From the NCBI RefSeq assembly GCF_036785885.1, contig NC_092317.1, positions 9,938,501-10,002,500 of the forward strand: a stretch of 64,000 bases of DNA, read 5' to 3'. The translations under genes and the position numbers were made by a program. The notes under the pieces were generated by a model. It saw only the letters and a program-made list of their open reading frames with translations. It searched no databases and was not told the origin of the DNA. The number at the start of each line of letters is the position of its first letter. Position 1 is the stretch's first letter. Below, piece by piece: positions 1-11,512 of this stretch. This DNA comes from Coffea arabica. Taxonomy: Eukaryota > Streptophyta > Magnoliopsida > Gentianales > Rubiaceae.

Positions 1-230
1 AACGTCAAACACATCTTTTCTATTTCAAAGTTGACGTGGATTATATGATTGTTTATCTGAAAGTTGAATTGTATACCATAACAAAACAAAACTATAGGGT
101 AGCATAATAATTTGTTCTATTTTTTGATACTCTGACATTGATTTTATCTCTCACTTACAATTAAAAAAATCTAAAAAGTGTGTCAAATCATGTCTCTAGT
201 TTAGGTGGGGTGCTTACCTTTTCCTTAGGT
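1..230 (-). other. P450 intron remnant (copy left of window)
   Basis: This stretch matches, with small indels, the intron sequence next to exon 2 of P450 pseudogene F (about 57447-57640). It shares the runs around cacatcttttctatttcaaa and agggtagcataataatttgt. Because the matching part of F lies upstream of its exon 2 on the minus strand, the related exon 2 would lie just outside the left edge of the window. No coding sequence is present here. Confidence 0.6.
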
Positions 231-733
231 GTATAGACTTCAATTTTGAAGGTTCTTGATAATATCAAGGAAAGGTTTATTTCCTTAGCTAAGGGAAATG
301 TTTATTTCCCTCTCCAATATTAATAATATCAAGGTCACTGTAAAGCTTAACTAATACGATTAAAATTAATGACAATTATTTGTTAATTAGTGCAAAGCTT
401 AACTTATACGATTGCTTAGTGCCTTAGTTGTCTTTTGATTTTCTTATTGAGCAATAAGAACGCAAACCAACCTGCTAGTGAAACATGAATTCACGAGTAA
501 CACTCTAATATTAAAGTGATAGACCATAAAAATAGTGAGTGTAGGCAACACTAATATCATCACCCAACCACATAGCTACCATCTCAATGTTACATATTTC
601 AGGGAGAATTTCCAAGAGCTACATGCAGGCTAAATATAACAGGCAAGACAATTTACATAAGTTCTCAACTTGATCTTGTAAACCTTGCCCTAGGACATGC
701 TAAACTTCTCTGTTCTCTGTGCCAGGAGAGAAA
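231..733. other. Non-coding, AT-rich spacer downstream of P450 copy A
   Basis: No gene or RNA is visible. A 25-nt string at 346-370 is repeated exactly at 24260-24284, on the far side of the retrotransposon nest (see findings). The last 100-200 bases are probably the old 3' UTR and flank of copy A. Confidence 0.5.
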
Positions 734-1341
734 CTAAGGAGAATATGGAGTGGCAACAACAAGTATAGGAAGTTTTCTATGCACATCGATGCCACCAGCT
801 TCAGTCATGTCCATGTCCTCTAGTTTTCCTCCATCAAGCAAGGCAAAGGCAAATTTGCGCCGTAATTTTGCTAATGCAAGTTCATTGATAGCCATGGCAA
901 AGGTCTTACTGGGGCATCCCCTTCAGCCGGCAACAAATGGGATCAACTCAAACTTTGAAAATCTAGACCAACATTCAGAAATCTCTCTGGCTGAAATTCC
1001 TCGGGCTTCTCCCAAAGCAAAGGGTCTCTTCCAATTGCCGCCCATGCGTTAACGATTAGTCGTGTTCGAATTGGTATGTCATACCCCATTACGTTGATGT
1101 CTCGAGTTGATTCTCGAGGAACTAGAAATGGAACTGGGAAATGAAGCCGCAGAGTTTCCTTAATTACTAGCTTTAAACACTGCATTTTGTCAAAATCATC
1201 CTCAGTTATCTCTGATTTTCCTTGGCCTATAGCTCTGACCTCATTTTGCAATTTCTCCATGACCTTGGGGTCTCTTAGAAGCTCTAACATCACCCATTCC
1301 ATGACTGTATGAGTGGTATCAGTTCCAGCTGCAAACATGTC
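734..1341 (-). pseudogene. CYP71-type cytochrome P450, exon 2 only (copy A), broken
   Basis: This is exon 2 of an A-type plant P450 (CYP71 clan), from an AG acceptor at 1342-1343 to a stop at 734-736. The I-helix motif AGTDTT, the K-helix KETLR and the PERF motif read well. The frame then breaks: a short deletion just before the heme loop shifts it, with a stop at 943-945. In the restored phase the heme motif reads PFVAG-stop-RGCPS (TGA at 923-925) instead of PFGAGRRxCPG. The C-terminal 50 or so codons remain recognisable up to VVATPYSP. Exon 1 is absent: the intron is cut about 90 bp upstream by a copia LTR and the sequence beyond the retrotransposon nest is unrelated. The closest relatives in the window are F and G. 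Without the heme loop and exon 1 it cannot make an enzyme. Confidence 0.9.
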
Positions 1342-1433
1342 CTAATCATGCAAAATAGAAGCCAATTGTTAATAAGTTGATGTAAAGTGCAGTTTTATAT
1401 ATTATATGCCTTAAAGAGTGGTGATTTTTACCA

Positions 1434-1753
1434 TGATCACGTGGGATCTTTAATCCAAAGTTGGACTTATATGTGAATAATTATGTATTATAAACTATTA
1501 AATAAGGTTAAATTCAATTAAAATAATTAATTATGGTTTGGGTTTTAATATATCTAATAGGATGTAAGCCTTTAATGTGTAGAAATTTAAGGGTAATTTC
1601 TATTTCTATGATGGGCTGAAATAGAAATCTAAAAAATAACAGAAAAGTTATCTATAAATAGGGTTATGATCTCTAGATCACACGTGTTCTTATTTGTCGT
1701 ATTTTTAGTCCCTCAAAATAACTCTTTTCTAATATCCCATCGTTAGAAAAGAT
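1434..1753 (+). mobile_element. Ty1/copia 5' LTR, left part (split by Athila insertion)
   Basis: This is the left part of an LTR that resumes at 21020. The two parts were contiguous before the outer Athila element inserted and duplicated AAGAT (1749-1753 and 21015-21019). The evidence is the LTR-type core promoter TATAAATA at 1653-1660, and the plant copia primer-binding site that follows the right-hand part at 21244. The start at tgatcacgtgg is chosen for the expected TG terminus and is not certain. Confidence 0.6.
1653..1660 (+). promoter_or_regulatory. TATA box of the copia LTR
   Basis: TATAAATA lies in the split copia LTR, the expected place for U3-driven transcription toward the plus strand. 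The Athila insertion 93 bp downstream separates it from its own transcript. Confidence 0.5.
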
Positions 1754-3080
1754 TGGTGGCTGTCAAACTACAAAAAATAAAATTTATATGAAGACCTACT
1801 CCCAAAACCGAGCGAATATAGTGGTGAGTAGGGTCTCCTCAGGGAACTGGTAGATTTATCACACACAGAGAATTTGGGGGGTTTTAGAAAGGAAGATAAA
1901 GAACAAATTAAAGATGTAAGGTTACTGAATTTTCAACTGCAAGAAGTGCAGTAACTACAGAATACAATAAACAATTAATTGATACAACCTAGTTAAGGAG
2001 ATAATTTCGGCACCGGCACACGCAATTGATCATAGATACCTGAATCAATTCACACGTTCGCAAATAAATTGGTTAAAGCAATTTAACAACTTCCAAACTA
2101 CCAATCTCTTCTTAATTATATGGTGGTTCACAGATGCTCATAAACCACTCCCTTATAAAATAGACAACCCCAAAGACGCTTGTGGGATTTAATCTATTCA
2201 CAACTTTAGGAATTAGAGAGACCCGATTCTAATTAACAAACACATGTGGGAGTTCATTTAAACTAGATTAACTATTCCGATGATCCAGATTAAATTACTT
2301 GCGAGGCAATGAAATTGTGCCGTTTGCCACTAATTTTAAGACGATCAAGTGATACGCTCCCCCGTCTTAATTGGCAGTATACTATTCAGACAATTGAATA
2401 ATTGGCCACATTAATCCAATAGATCCAAACAATAATAGCCTATTGAAACAAAAAATAATTAAATACCCACGAACACAGAATTCAAAATAGCGCAAAATAA
2501 TTAAAAAGATCTCACAATTGTCTGTGCACCGAACTTTGATTATTCCTCAACTAGATAAAGGAGTTTAGCCTTGCCTCATGATGAAGACACAATCCAAAGC
2601 TTTAATGTAATTTTTGTTCATGAAAAAAGTAAAGCAACTCGAAATCCCAACTCACGTTAGGAAGAAAAGAAAAAGATGACAAGTCCGTCTACTAGTCGGT
2701 TGCTTTTGCTCTTTTAAAGTAATTTCGCTGTCGCCGTCGCCGCTCTTTCCTTATTTTTCTCCTTGAGTTGTTGCCAAAAGAGTCTCTGAAGATGTTTCCT
2801 AATCCTACGTAGCTTCAGAACGTATCTCCCAACAGTAGTGGCGGCTTCCAAGAATAAGTCTGCGGTCCGTCCTTTTCACACAACTCTGCGGTCTTTGACA
2901 TAGGTACGCTTTGGAACGACTAGTCTTCTGGAATTTGGCCTCTTTTCATCACTTTTGACACCAATCATCTGCAACTAACACAAATACCAATTACGAGTAG
3001 AAACCCATTACTTTACATAATAAATGGCTAAAATTGAGATCAAATATCATCAAATAAAATACACAATTGTCTCACTATCA
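1754..3080 (-). repeat. 3' LTR of outer Athila element
   Basis: This 1327-bp direct repeat matches 19640-21014 (1375 bp). The ends are TG and CA on both strands. The two LTRs differ by many substitutions and indels, for example a block near 20640-20680 that is missing here, so the insertion is old. Confidence 0.9.
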
Positions 3081-3095
3081 AATCCCCCCACACTA
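3081..3095 (-). other. Polypurine tract of outer Athila element
   Basis: On the minus strand the sequence TAGTGTGGGGGGATT abuts the 3' LTR, preceded by the motif GAGGACAAGCATTGTCTTAG. A G-rich tract in this setting is typical of Athila elements and is where plus-strand DNA synthesis is primed. Confidence 0.8.
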
Positions 3096-3204
3096 AGACA
3101 ATGCTTGTCCTCAATGGAGTAAAGAAAAATAGAAATAAAAAAGAAAGGAATGGGAGCTTCCTTAAAGGCCAAACAAGTGCACGAAAGCATTATGGGGGAG
3201 GAGG

Positions 3205-4440
3205 GTGAGGCGATTGAAAGCTAATGTGGGCAAAGAAGGCTACCAAATTTTCTATCTAAATAGTAGAACGGACCTGCAAGGCTGCGAGGCAATCATCCAA
3301 ACGCTCAACTCGGTCGCCCAACTCATGAATGGAATTCTGCAGAGTACAGAATTGGGTGTCCCAAGAGAATGGAGCAGTGGAGAAGGAAGGACCTTCCTGA
3401 CCAGTCTCTGAGGTGGGCTCAATAAGAGGGACCCGGGGTTGGGGCACACTATCTCCTGGAGGTGTTATCTGATAGGCATCACCCACCTTGCGAATAACAC
3501 CATTCGCTCCAAACTGTACAGGTCCAAAGGCTCAAGCTCGCGAGCCAAGGTGAGCTTGTGGTCCTTATCAAGGTCCAGCACACCCAAATGGACCGCCAAA
3601 TGCATGATGAGCGAACCCATAATCAAGGGCTTATGGCGCTTGTGAAGGATGAACTGCAACTGAGAGGCCACCTAACAGCCAAAGTTGACCGGCACCTTAT
3701 TACGCATACACCAGAGGAAATAGAGAAAATAGAATTCCGCTTTGGCGAGAGTGCCAGAGGAATCCTTCCATCCCGAGAAGTTATAGGCCAGAAACCTGTG
3801 AATGACTTTCAGCACTGGATTTTTGAGATACAAGGCCCTAGACTGACTCAGGTCGTAGAACTGAGTGTCTGTGGACCACTCCCTCCATATTTCGATATAG
3901 TTGCTCGCAAAGGGTTAAGTGAAGTCACAAGCGCTATTGATATAAGTCCCAGAGGTAAGGGTGTCCTCACTCACAAACCCCAAAATCAAGTTAAACTCAT
4001 TAATGGAATGCTCTTGTGGGGTACCCCGCAGCCTATATTTGATCACCCCCGGTGTGTCTAAAGCTAGAAAATCAAACTTCTTAAATTGGAAGGTGGTGTA
4101 AAATTCATAACAAAGTTACTCATACGAAGGATAGTTAATATCCAGGTATTGATCCCACCAAATGGCAGAAAGCAACTGCTCTACTTCCCTAGCAATGTTC
4201 AACTAGTCGAGAGTCGGGGGATGGAAACACTTACATGGGGTGAATGGACGCACCACTAAGGAGCTCAATCATTCCTTCTGCTTCGGGGTGAGATCCTTTA
4301 GAGGTTTCTCCCACACCCCAGGAGACAAAGTACTCCTAGACAGTCCTAATTGGGACCTAGTGGGAGGTTGAATCGGGGCCCGCTTCTTCCGAGAGTTGGA
4401 ACCTGATGCATCAGAAGGGGTGGCTTTTTTTGAAGCCATA
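3205..4440 (-). pseudogene. Athila env-like / post-pol ORF remnant
   Basis: Between pol and the 3' LTR the minus strand holds pieces of one former reading frame. It begins at about 4438 with MASKKATPSDASGSNSRKKR and continues in broken pieces through a segment with LIMGSLIMHLAVHLGVLDL (near 3640) to VIRKVGDAYQITPPGDS (near 3490) and a heptad-like tail to 3256. Athila elements carry an extra ORF here, historically called env-like. The middle part resembles the domain found in that ORF as I remember it, which is not verified. Many stops and shifts make it non-coding today. No signal peptide or transmembrane segment can be assigned with confidence. Confidence 0.5.
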
Positions 4441-5633
4441 TAAGGGCAAAGATGTCTATTACACAAGCACAGAGCCGACAAGAAAACACCAAATAGAGAG
4501 AAGAGACCACAAATGACAACACCCACAGTCAACGAACAATTGATGGAGAAGAAACAAAGATACCCCACTAGCGTCACCAAGGCAAATAAAAGTGATAAAG
4601 GCAGACACGGAACGCTCCCGAAATATAGTCAACAATCAAATTCACCCAATCACAACCAACAAATATCCCCAACCCAATAAGAGGATGAAATTAAACAGGA
4701 GAAACTCTATTTTTGAGTCACTAGTTGGAAAAAAGAAGAGTAGATAAGGGTACCACTCTGCAAAGCCGCGGAGATCAGCTACAGCGAGCGGATTCCAGCG
4801 ACGGTCGGGGCGGCAGTTGGAGATGGCAGCGGCGGATGTCCGTGGGTTGCGTGTAGGAAATCGAGAGGCAGGGTGGCAAAAGGATGGCGGTGGCACGCTC
4901 AAAGATAATGGGTTGCGTTGTGGGTGAGGCGGTAGTGTGCGCGAGGAGGAAGTGAGCAGTGGCGGATGTTGGTAGTGGCGGAGGGCCGCAGTCGCGCTTG
5001 AGAGAGAGAATCAGGCAGTGACGGAGCGGCGATAGCATCGACATCAATCGCACAAGAAAGAAAGAGACGCGTGCAGTGGCGGCGATGGCGATGGCGACGA
5101 TGGTATGCTGCGAAAATGGGGGGAACCAGGGAAGACAAAAGGAGAAAAGACAAGAAAAGAAAAGAAAAAAATAGAAAAATAGGGTTTAGAGTGGGTCCAG
5201 TCACTTTTTACTTTTGTTGTCGCAATGATTGGAAGGCGCGGGCATGCTCTGGAAGCCGAAGTCATCTGCCTCCCTTGTTGTAACAGGACCAATGCGATTC
5301 ATTGTGCGGCGTGGGCACGCCTTAGAAGCTTAAGTCTTCTATTCATCAATGTTTAAACGCGCCCATTTGCATTTAACACAATGTGTGAGCACGTCTTGGA
5401 AGGGAAAGTCTTCTGCCCAAGAATATTGCCTCTAATCTAAAATTAAACTTCACAGGACATATCCATGACCTGAAATAAAGAATTTCTGTCAATAGGAACC
5501 CAAACACCCTAATTTTGAACACATAAATATGAAATAAAAACACAAACATGACTAAAAATTGAAACTTTTGGATTGCCTTCCAAGCAGTGCCTCTATTTAA
5601 CGTCTGTGGCTAGACCAAAAGTAATTTAACAAA
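4441..5633 (-). other. Outer Athila spacer between pol and env-like ORF
   Basis: This is non-coding spacer. The part at 4780-5110 is unusually GC-rich, with GGCGG/GGCAG runs, followed by a purine-rich run at 5110-5190. The same GC-rich-then-purine-rich arrangement occurs in the inner element at 10600-10990, which supports relatedness of the two elements. Short frames here are compositional artefacts. Confidence 0.6.
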
Positions 5634-8600
5634 TTAATTAGAATAGGGGTCGAGCAAATGGACCTCCTCCATAGTGCCAATTTCTGAAACATCAATAAAC
5701 GGCTTGAGATGATGACCATTAATCTTAAAACTTTTGCCAGTCTCTAAGTTTCTAATTTCAACTACACCACTAGAAAAAACGTTGGCAATCACATATGGTC
5801 CAATCCATCGGGACTGCAACTTACATGGCATGAATTTCAACCGAGAGTTTGTGCGTTCTTTGTAAAATCGTGCATTGTCGCAAGCCTCCAAGCAGATCTC
5901 CTCCTACTCTTGAAGTTAGAGCTTTCTTTTCTTGCCGTCTCTATCCGTGTTCAAATTACACTGTTTAACTACTCAAAATGCACAATGTTCAATTGCAACA
6001 GGTAAATTACACATCTTATCATAAACCAACCTATATGGAGACATTCCGATTGGTATTTTATACGCCGTGCAATATGCCCACAATATATTATCCAGTCGGG
6101 TACTCCAATCCTTGCGATTTTGGTTGATCATTTTCTCCAAAATACTTTTAATCTCGTGATTAGAGACCTCCGCATGCCCCTTGGTCTGCGGGTAGTAGGT
6201 AGTACTAACTTGATGGTAAACTCCATACTTACGCATCAATACTTCAATGGTGCGATTGCAGAAATAAGTATCTTGATCACTGATAATCGCTCTTGGCACA
6301 CCAAACCTACTAAAGATATTGGATTTAAGAAATCTTGCAACGACTCGTGAGTCATTAGTTCGGGTAACCTTTGTTTCTACCCATTTTGATACATAGTCTA
6401 CTGTTAACATAATAAAAAGAATACCAAAAGAACTGGAAAACGGTCCCATAAAATCCATACTCCAAACATCAAAGATTTCACAAAATAACATAGGAACCTG
6501 AGGCATTTCATCTTTGTGGGATAAACTCCTAAACTTTTGGCATTTTTCACATCTTTTTGCAAAACAAGTAAGCATCATGAAACAAGATTTGCCAATAAAA
6601 GTCATAATCAAGTATTTTTTGAGTAGTTCTTATAGGACCAAAGTGACCGCCACAAGCATAATTATGACAATGAGTAAGTATAGATTGAATTTTTTCATTT
6701 GAAACACATCGACGAATAATCTGGTCAGAGTTTATTTTTCACAAATAGGGCTCATTCCAATTGTAATATCGAGAGTCCAATATTATTTTATCCTTCTTAT
6801 TCTTACTCATACCACTTGAAAATTTGTGACTAACCAGAAAGTTAACAATATCAGCATAATAGGGTTCCTCACCTCTAAATTGAAACAAGTGTTCGTCTAA
6901 AAATATCTCAAATATGGGCACTCTCCCTTCTTCTCGAATCAATCGGCTCAAATGGTCTGCCACTGAATTATCTACCCTCTTTCGATCTTTGATCTCCCAA
7001 TCATATTCTTGCAGCAGGAGTATCCAACGAATGAGTCTTGGTTTGGACTCCTTCTTTGCCAAAAGGTATTTCAAGGTTGCATGATCAGAGAAAACTGTTA
7101 CTTTCGATCCTAATAAATACGATCGAAATTTCTCAAAAGCAAAAATAAGTGCTAAAAGCTCCTTCTCTATGGTGGTGAAGTTGCATTGAGTCGGCGACAA
7201 TGTTTTTTACGCATAGCAAATGACATGCCTACACTTTTCACTTCGCTGACCGAGCACAGCTCCCACTGCATACTGACTAGCATCACACATAAGCTAGAAT
7301 AACATGCTCCAGTCCGGAGGTTGAATGATTGGTGTCGTGGTCAACATACTTTTTAGTGTATCAAACGACATTTTACACGTATCTCCAAAATCAAATGGTG
7401 CCTCCTTTTGAAGTAGTCGGGACAATGGTTGTGCAATTCATGAGAAATCCTTGATGAATCATTTGTAGAATCCTGCATGCCCAAAAAAACTACGAATCTC
7501 CTTGATATTAGTAAGGTAAGGTAAGCTAGTAATCAAATCAACCTTTGCTTTATCAATTTCGATACTCCTAAACGAAATGAACATGACCTAAGACTATACA
7601 TTCCTTAACCATAAAATGACATTTTTCATAATTAAGAACCAAATTTGTTTCAATGCATCGCTGTAAAACTTTTGTTAAATGATACAAGTATTGATCAAAC
7701 GAATCACCGTAGACTGTGAAATCATCCAATGAATATGTCAATATAATTTTCAATCATGTCAGAAAAAATACTCATCATGCATCTTTGAAATATTCCTGGA
7801 GCATTACACAACTCAAAAGGCATATGGCGATGGGCAAAAGTGCCAAATGGGCAAGTGAAAGTGGTTTTGTGCTGGTCCTCCTGGGTAACAGTGATTTGAT
7901 AATACCCAGAATAGCCATCAAGGAAGCAAAAAAAAAAACACTTACTTGCCAATCGCTCAAGCATCTCATTGATGAATGGTAATGGGAAATGATCCTTCCT
8001 TGTGACCGCATTCAACTTCCTGAAGTCTATACACATTCTCCACCCATTTTAGAGTCTCATTGGCACCAACTCATTCTTCTCATTCCGCAAAAGTGTAATT
8101 CTAATCTTTTTAAGGACGACATGCACTGGACTTACCCACTCGCTATCGGAGATAGGAAAAATAATTCCTAACTCCAATAGTTTGAGAATCTCCTTCATTA
8201 CCACCTCTTTCATGGCTGGGTTAAGTTTCCTCTAATGTTCCCTTACCGATTTTGCATCTGGTTCAAGTAGAATATGGTGCATGCAAATGGATGGATTTAT
8301 ACCTTTGATATCTGCCAACATCTATCCAATTGCAGGTTTAAATTCTCGCAACACTCTTAAGAGTTTTTCTTCTTGTACTGCTGTCAGATCACTTGCAACG
8401 ATGACCGACAGAGTGTTATGATCTCTCAGAAAAGCATACTTCAAATGCTTTGACAATTCTTTTAATTCCAACTTGGGTGCCTGTTCAACAGAGGGTAAAA
8501 TTCTCTCATTAGAAATAGGTAATGGTAAAAATAAGTCTACTGACCTGTTGGAAAATGCAGGAAGTGAATGAAGTGATATAATTGCTTCTATGGTATCCCC

Positions 8601-8640
8601 ATCATCTGCTCTTTTCACTTCCTCATTCGTCTTGCTCTAT
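5634..8640 (-). pseudogene. Outer Athila pol (RT, RNase H, integrase), broken
   Basis: Minus-strand fragments follow the order of Ty3/gypsy pol. An N-terminal linker (8322-8618) is followed by reverse transcriptase (7568-8036) with LDGYSGYYQI and CPFGTFAHRHMPF. RNase H comes next (6739-7200: [18 protein letters not shown]), then integrase core (5973-6611) with MDFMGPF, IISDQDT and a conserved Glu in the AEVSNHEI segment, and an integrase C-terminus (5634-5891, RWIGPYVIANVF, NGHHLKPF). The RT catalytic FIDD site has an extra G (near 7717-7722), so it reads FIG-stop. Several further stops and shifts exist. All features are shared with the intact inner pol at 11513-14530, from which it is clearly diverged. 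Confidence 0.88.
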
Positions 8641-8689
8641 TATAACACAAATTTCAGCTTGTTTTTCACGAGATTCTGTTCAAAATAAT

Positions 8690-9236
8690 CTTGCACAATG
8701 GAATTAGTGACACAAACACAATTAACAGACTCAGTATCATCCGGGTATTTCATTGCATCAAAAATGTTAAAAGTGACTGTTTCCCCGTTCAAATTCTACC
8801 GATAGGGTACCTTCGTGCACATTTATCTTTGTTCTAACAGTACTCATGAATGGTCTACCTAGAAGAAGTACAGCTGAATTGGCTGAGTTATCATCATTCA
8901 TGTTAACAATATAGAAATTCGCAGGAAAGATAAACTCATTAACTTTCACTAGAACGTCTTCAACTACACCGTCAAGGTAAACTTTGACCTATCGGTTAAT
9001 TGAATTATTACCCTTGTATCCTTTAAAGGTCCTAAGTTTAAGGCCCTAATTATGGACAAAGGCATGACATTGATAGATGCCTTTAGATCAAGCATACCTT
9101 TTTCTATCCTCTTCTGACCTATGATGCAGGGTATAGTGAACATACCTGGATCCTTGCATTTGTGCGACAACTTCTTTGGAAGAACTGCTGACACATTCTC
9201 ACCTACCTTCACTTTGTCTTGAAAATTCAACTTGTT
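8690..9236 (-). pseudogene. Outer Athila protease region, broken
   Basis: Two fragments (8964-9230 and 8767-8949) match the retropepsin part of the inner gag-pro frame: [16 protein letters not shown], the active-site block DLKASINVMP (DLGAS in the inner copy, so Gly is replaced by Lys) and [15 protein letters not shown]. The reading is interrupted between them and the MITE at 9245 separates it from the gag part. It is non-functional by frame and by the altered active-site loop. Confidence 0.8.
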
Positions 9237-9244
9237 CCGATTAG

Positions 9245-10039
9245 CATAGTTATTAAACCCAACTCGACCCGGTGGTCGAACCAGTCAAACCAGTGAATCG
9301 GCCATTGGACCGGACCAGATTTCAAAATCACATCGTTTGGGCAAGGGGACCGTTGACTAGTCGACGACCCGGCGGTCCGACCGAATTAAATTGAAAACCC
9401 GGCCAATTTTGTCAACAAATCCAATTTTGTGGAAAAATTTTAATGCCTTCTTTGGAATTTGAATCTTAGACCTCTGCCCAACACTACAACATACTTACCA
9501 CCAGGCTACTTCGAAATATGCTAAGAGAATAGCTTTATTATAATATATAAATATTTTTTTAATTCTATCTTTTTTTTCTCTAAAACAAATATATTGGAAT
9601 CTTTTAATAAAAACTTATTACCCTCCAAACTCTATAAGTTATAAAATGGATTTAAAAAATAACATATTACATAATTCATTTTAAAGACAAATATTATTTT
9701 TAATAATTTTTTACACTTAAAATTCATAAATAACCTAGATAATTGCACTAAATATAGATAAAATTTTACACTTGAAATTTGGTATTTACTAAATAATTTT
9801 ATATTTGATTGATTCTTATATGAATTAATTATTTTATAGCAAATTAAATTAAATGAGCTTTTGCTATTGCATTATTTATTCCAATTTATATCATATATCT
9901 TATATAAAAAATTATGAAATAAATATTTAAATATATTAAGTAACCCACCGGTTCAACCACTCATCCACCGGTTGAATCAGTAACTCGTTGACCCACCTCC
10001 TTCGCCGGATTCCTTCCCAAATTGGGTTTAATAACTATG
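9245..10039. mobile_element. hAT-type MITE inside outer Athila
   Basis: This 795-bp element is flanked by an exact 8-bp duplication CCGATTAG (9237-9244 and 10040-10047). The terminal inverted repeats are CATAGTTATTAAACCCAA and its complement, followed by a subterminal GACCCGG/CCGGTT-rich region at each end. The interior is AT-rich with no coding capacity. The 8-bp TSD is the hAT signature. It splits the gag-pro sequence of the outer element, so it inserted after that copy. Confidence 0.88.
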
Positions 10040-10047
10040 CCGATTAG

Positions 10048-10596
10048 TACACAATCCCTTCAAAAACTTCGCATATTTAGGCAACTGCCTAATGGCATCA
10101 AGCAAAGGGATGTTGATTTTCACTTTCCTAAAGGTATCTAAAATCTCCTTCTCAGACTCCTCTTTCTTGGCTTTAGCCAACTTACCAGGAAAAGGAAGGT
10201 TAATATTAAATGTCTTAGGAGCATTTTACTGGTGACTTACCTTTTTCTCTTCACGCTCCCCAGACACTTGTTCATCTTCAACTCCTACTGCTTCCGATTC
10301 TGAGGACTGCACCTCCTTGCCACTTTATAGAAGCACTGCACTGACATTCTTCTTTGGATTGGGAATTACCTAAGATTGTAGCTTCCCTTTGTCATTCTCA
10401 ACGCTGCTCATTGAAGATGCCAGTTGTGACATTTGCGTCTCCAAATTCTGAATGCTAACGCGAGTCTCTTGTTGAAATCTCTGCGAGTCCTCCTGCATTT
10501 GACAAGTGCTATTAGCTAGAGATTTGACCATATCTTCAAAGGACATACCTGAATTAAATGCAGATGATTGTTGTACTAGTGGTCTCTGCAGGAATG
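10048..10596 (-). pseudogene. Outer Athila gag, C-terminal part
   Basis: This is the continuation of the outer gag left of the nested element. It has FLQRPLVQQSSAF, a glutamine-rich stretch with IQNLETQMSQLASSMSS, then after a stop NVSAVLL and the LDAIRQLPKYAKFLKGLC block that precedes the protease. It aligns with residues of about 450-590 of the inner gag-pro protein and has several stops. Confidence 0.75.
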
Positions 10597-11060
10597 AACC
10601 AAGGGACTGCGGCGTGAGCAGCCGAGGCGGCCGTGGACTGCGGCGAGCTTCGGGCAGCAGCGGCGCGCTGCGGTGGGTGGCGTGCGGTGCGAGACGGCAG
10701 CGCGCGCGAGGGAGATGGGCTGGTGGAGCGCGCGGCGGCAGTGATGGAGATCTGCTGGTTGGCAACAGAGGAAGCGTGGGTTGCGACTGATGGTTGCGAA
10801 TCGAAGAGAGAGGGAGAGAGCTCGCGGCGGGAGCGGAGATGGTGGGAGGGCGGCGCGGCTCTCGGTCGGCGTGCGCAGAGAGAAGGGGAGCAGCGGGGAA
10901 GAAAGAAAGAAAAGAAAAAGAGAAAAGAAGAAAGAAAGAAAAGAAGAAAAGAAAGAAAAGAAAAGAAAAAAGAAAAAGAGAGAAATTGATGTTTTTTTTT
11001 TTAAATGTTTCTTTTCTTTTCCTTCCAATTATGAGGCTCTTTGAGCCACGGAAATAAATT
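10597..11060 (-). other. Inner Athila 3' non-coding region, GC-rich then purine-rich
   Basis: The segment 10600-10870 is strongly GC-rich on either strand and 10890-10985 is almost pure purine (A/G) on the plus strand. Frames on both strands here (Lys/Glu/Arg-rich or Phe/Ser-rich) are produced by composition and are not genes. The same arrangement occurs in the outer element at 4780-5190. Confidence 0.6.
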
Positions 11061-11152
11061 TTTTAAAATTTGGAAACTAAAGCTACGGTGATAAGAAATG
11101 TTTATTCAAAATTTTTTTTTTTTTTTGAATCCCTACCTTTCCCGCGAACGTG

Positions 11153-11334
11153 ACGCGGGCACGTCATGAGGGCAAGAGAGCTCCCAGAAGTTTCAGAAGT
11201 TTCAGAAGTTTCTGATCGTGAGCTTCCTGCACATCTCCACGCGGGCGCGTCATGAGGGCAAGAGAGCTCCCAGAAGTTTCAGAAGTTTCTGATCGTGAGC
11301 TTCCTGCACATCACCACGCGGGCACGTTATGACT
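11153..11334. repeat. Tandem repeat in inner Athila 3' region
   Basis: There are two full units, 11153-11238 (86 bp) and 11239-11315 (77 bp), and a partial third from 11316, each starting ACGCGGGC. The 9-bp length difference is one extra copy of a nested CAGAAGTTT-type repeat (three copies in unit 1, two in unit 2). Confidence 0.85.
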
Positions 11335-11512
11335 GAAGGGCACCTATAGATCAGCAAAAACGCAAATTGAAACCCAAAATCAGTCTAATTCAGGGAGAAC
11401 ACATCTAAACTATCACACGAAATTGAACAAACAATGAAAAGGAACAATTGGGTTGCCTCCCAATGAGCGTCTTTCTTTAATGTCTTTGGCTAGACATCGT
11501 CCAAAACTTTGC

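Noticed and set aside
3205-4580. Env-like region as a real viral envelope gene
   Set aside because: Only broken pieces remain, with no clear signal peptide or fusion/transmembrane layout; kept only as a degraded Athila post-pol ORF.
10633-11057. Long Lys/Arg/Glu-rich and Phe/Ser/Leu-rich frames on both strands
   Set aside because: They arise from a purine-rich tract and GC-rich repeats in a retrotransposon spacer; no conserved motif, and similar spacers exist at 4780-5190.
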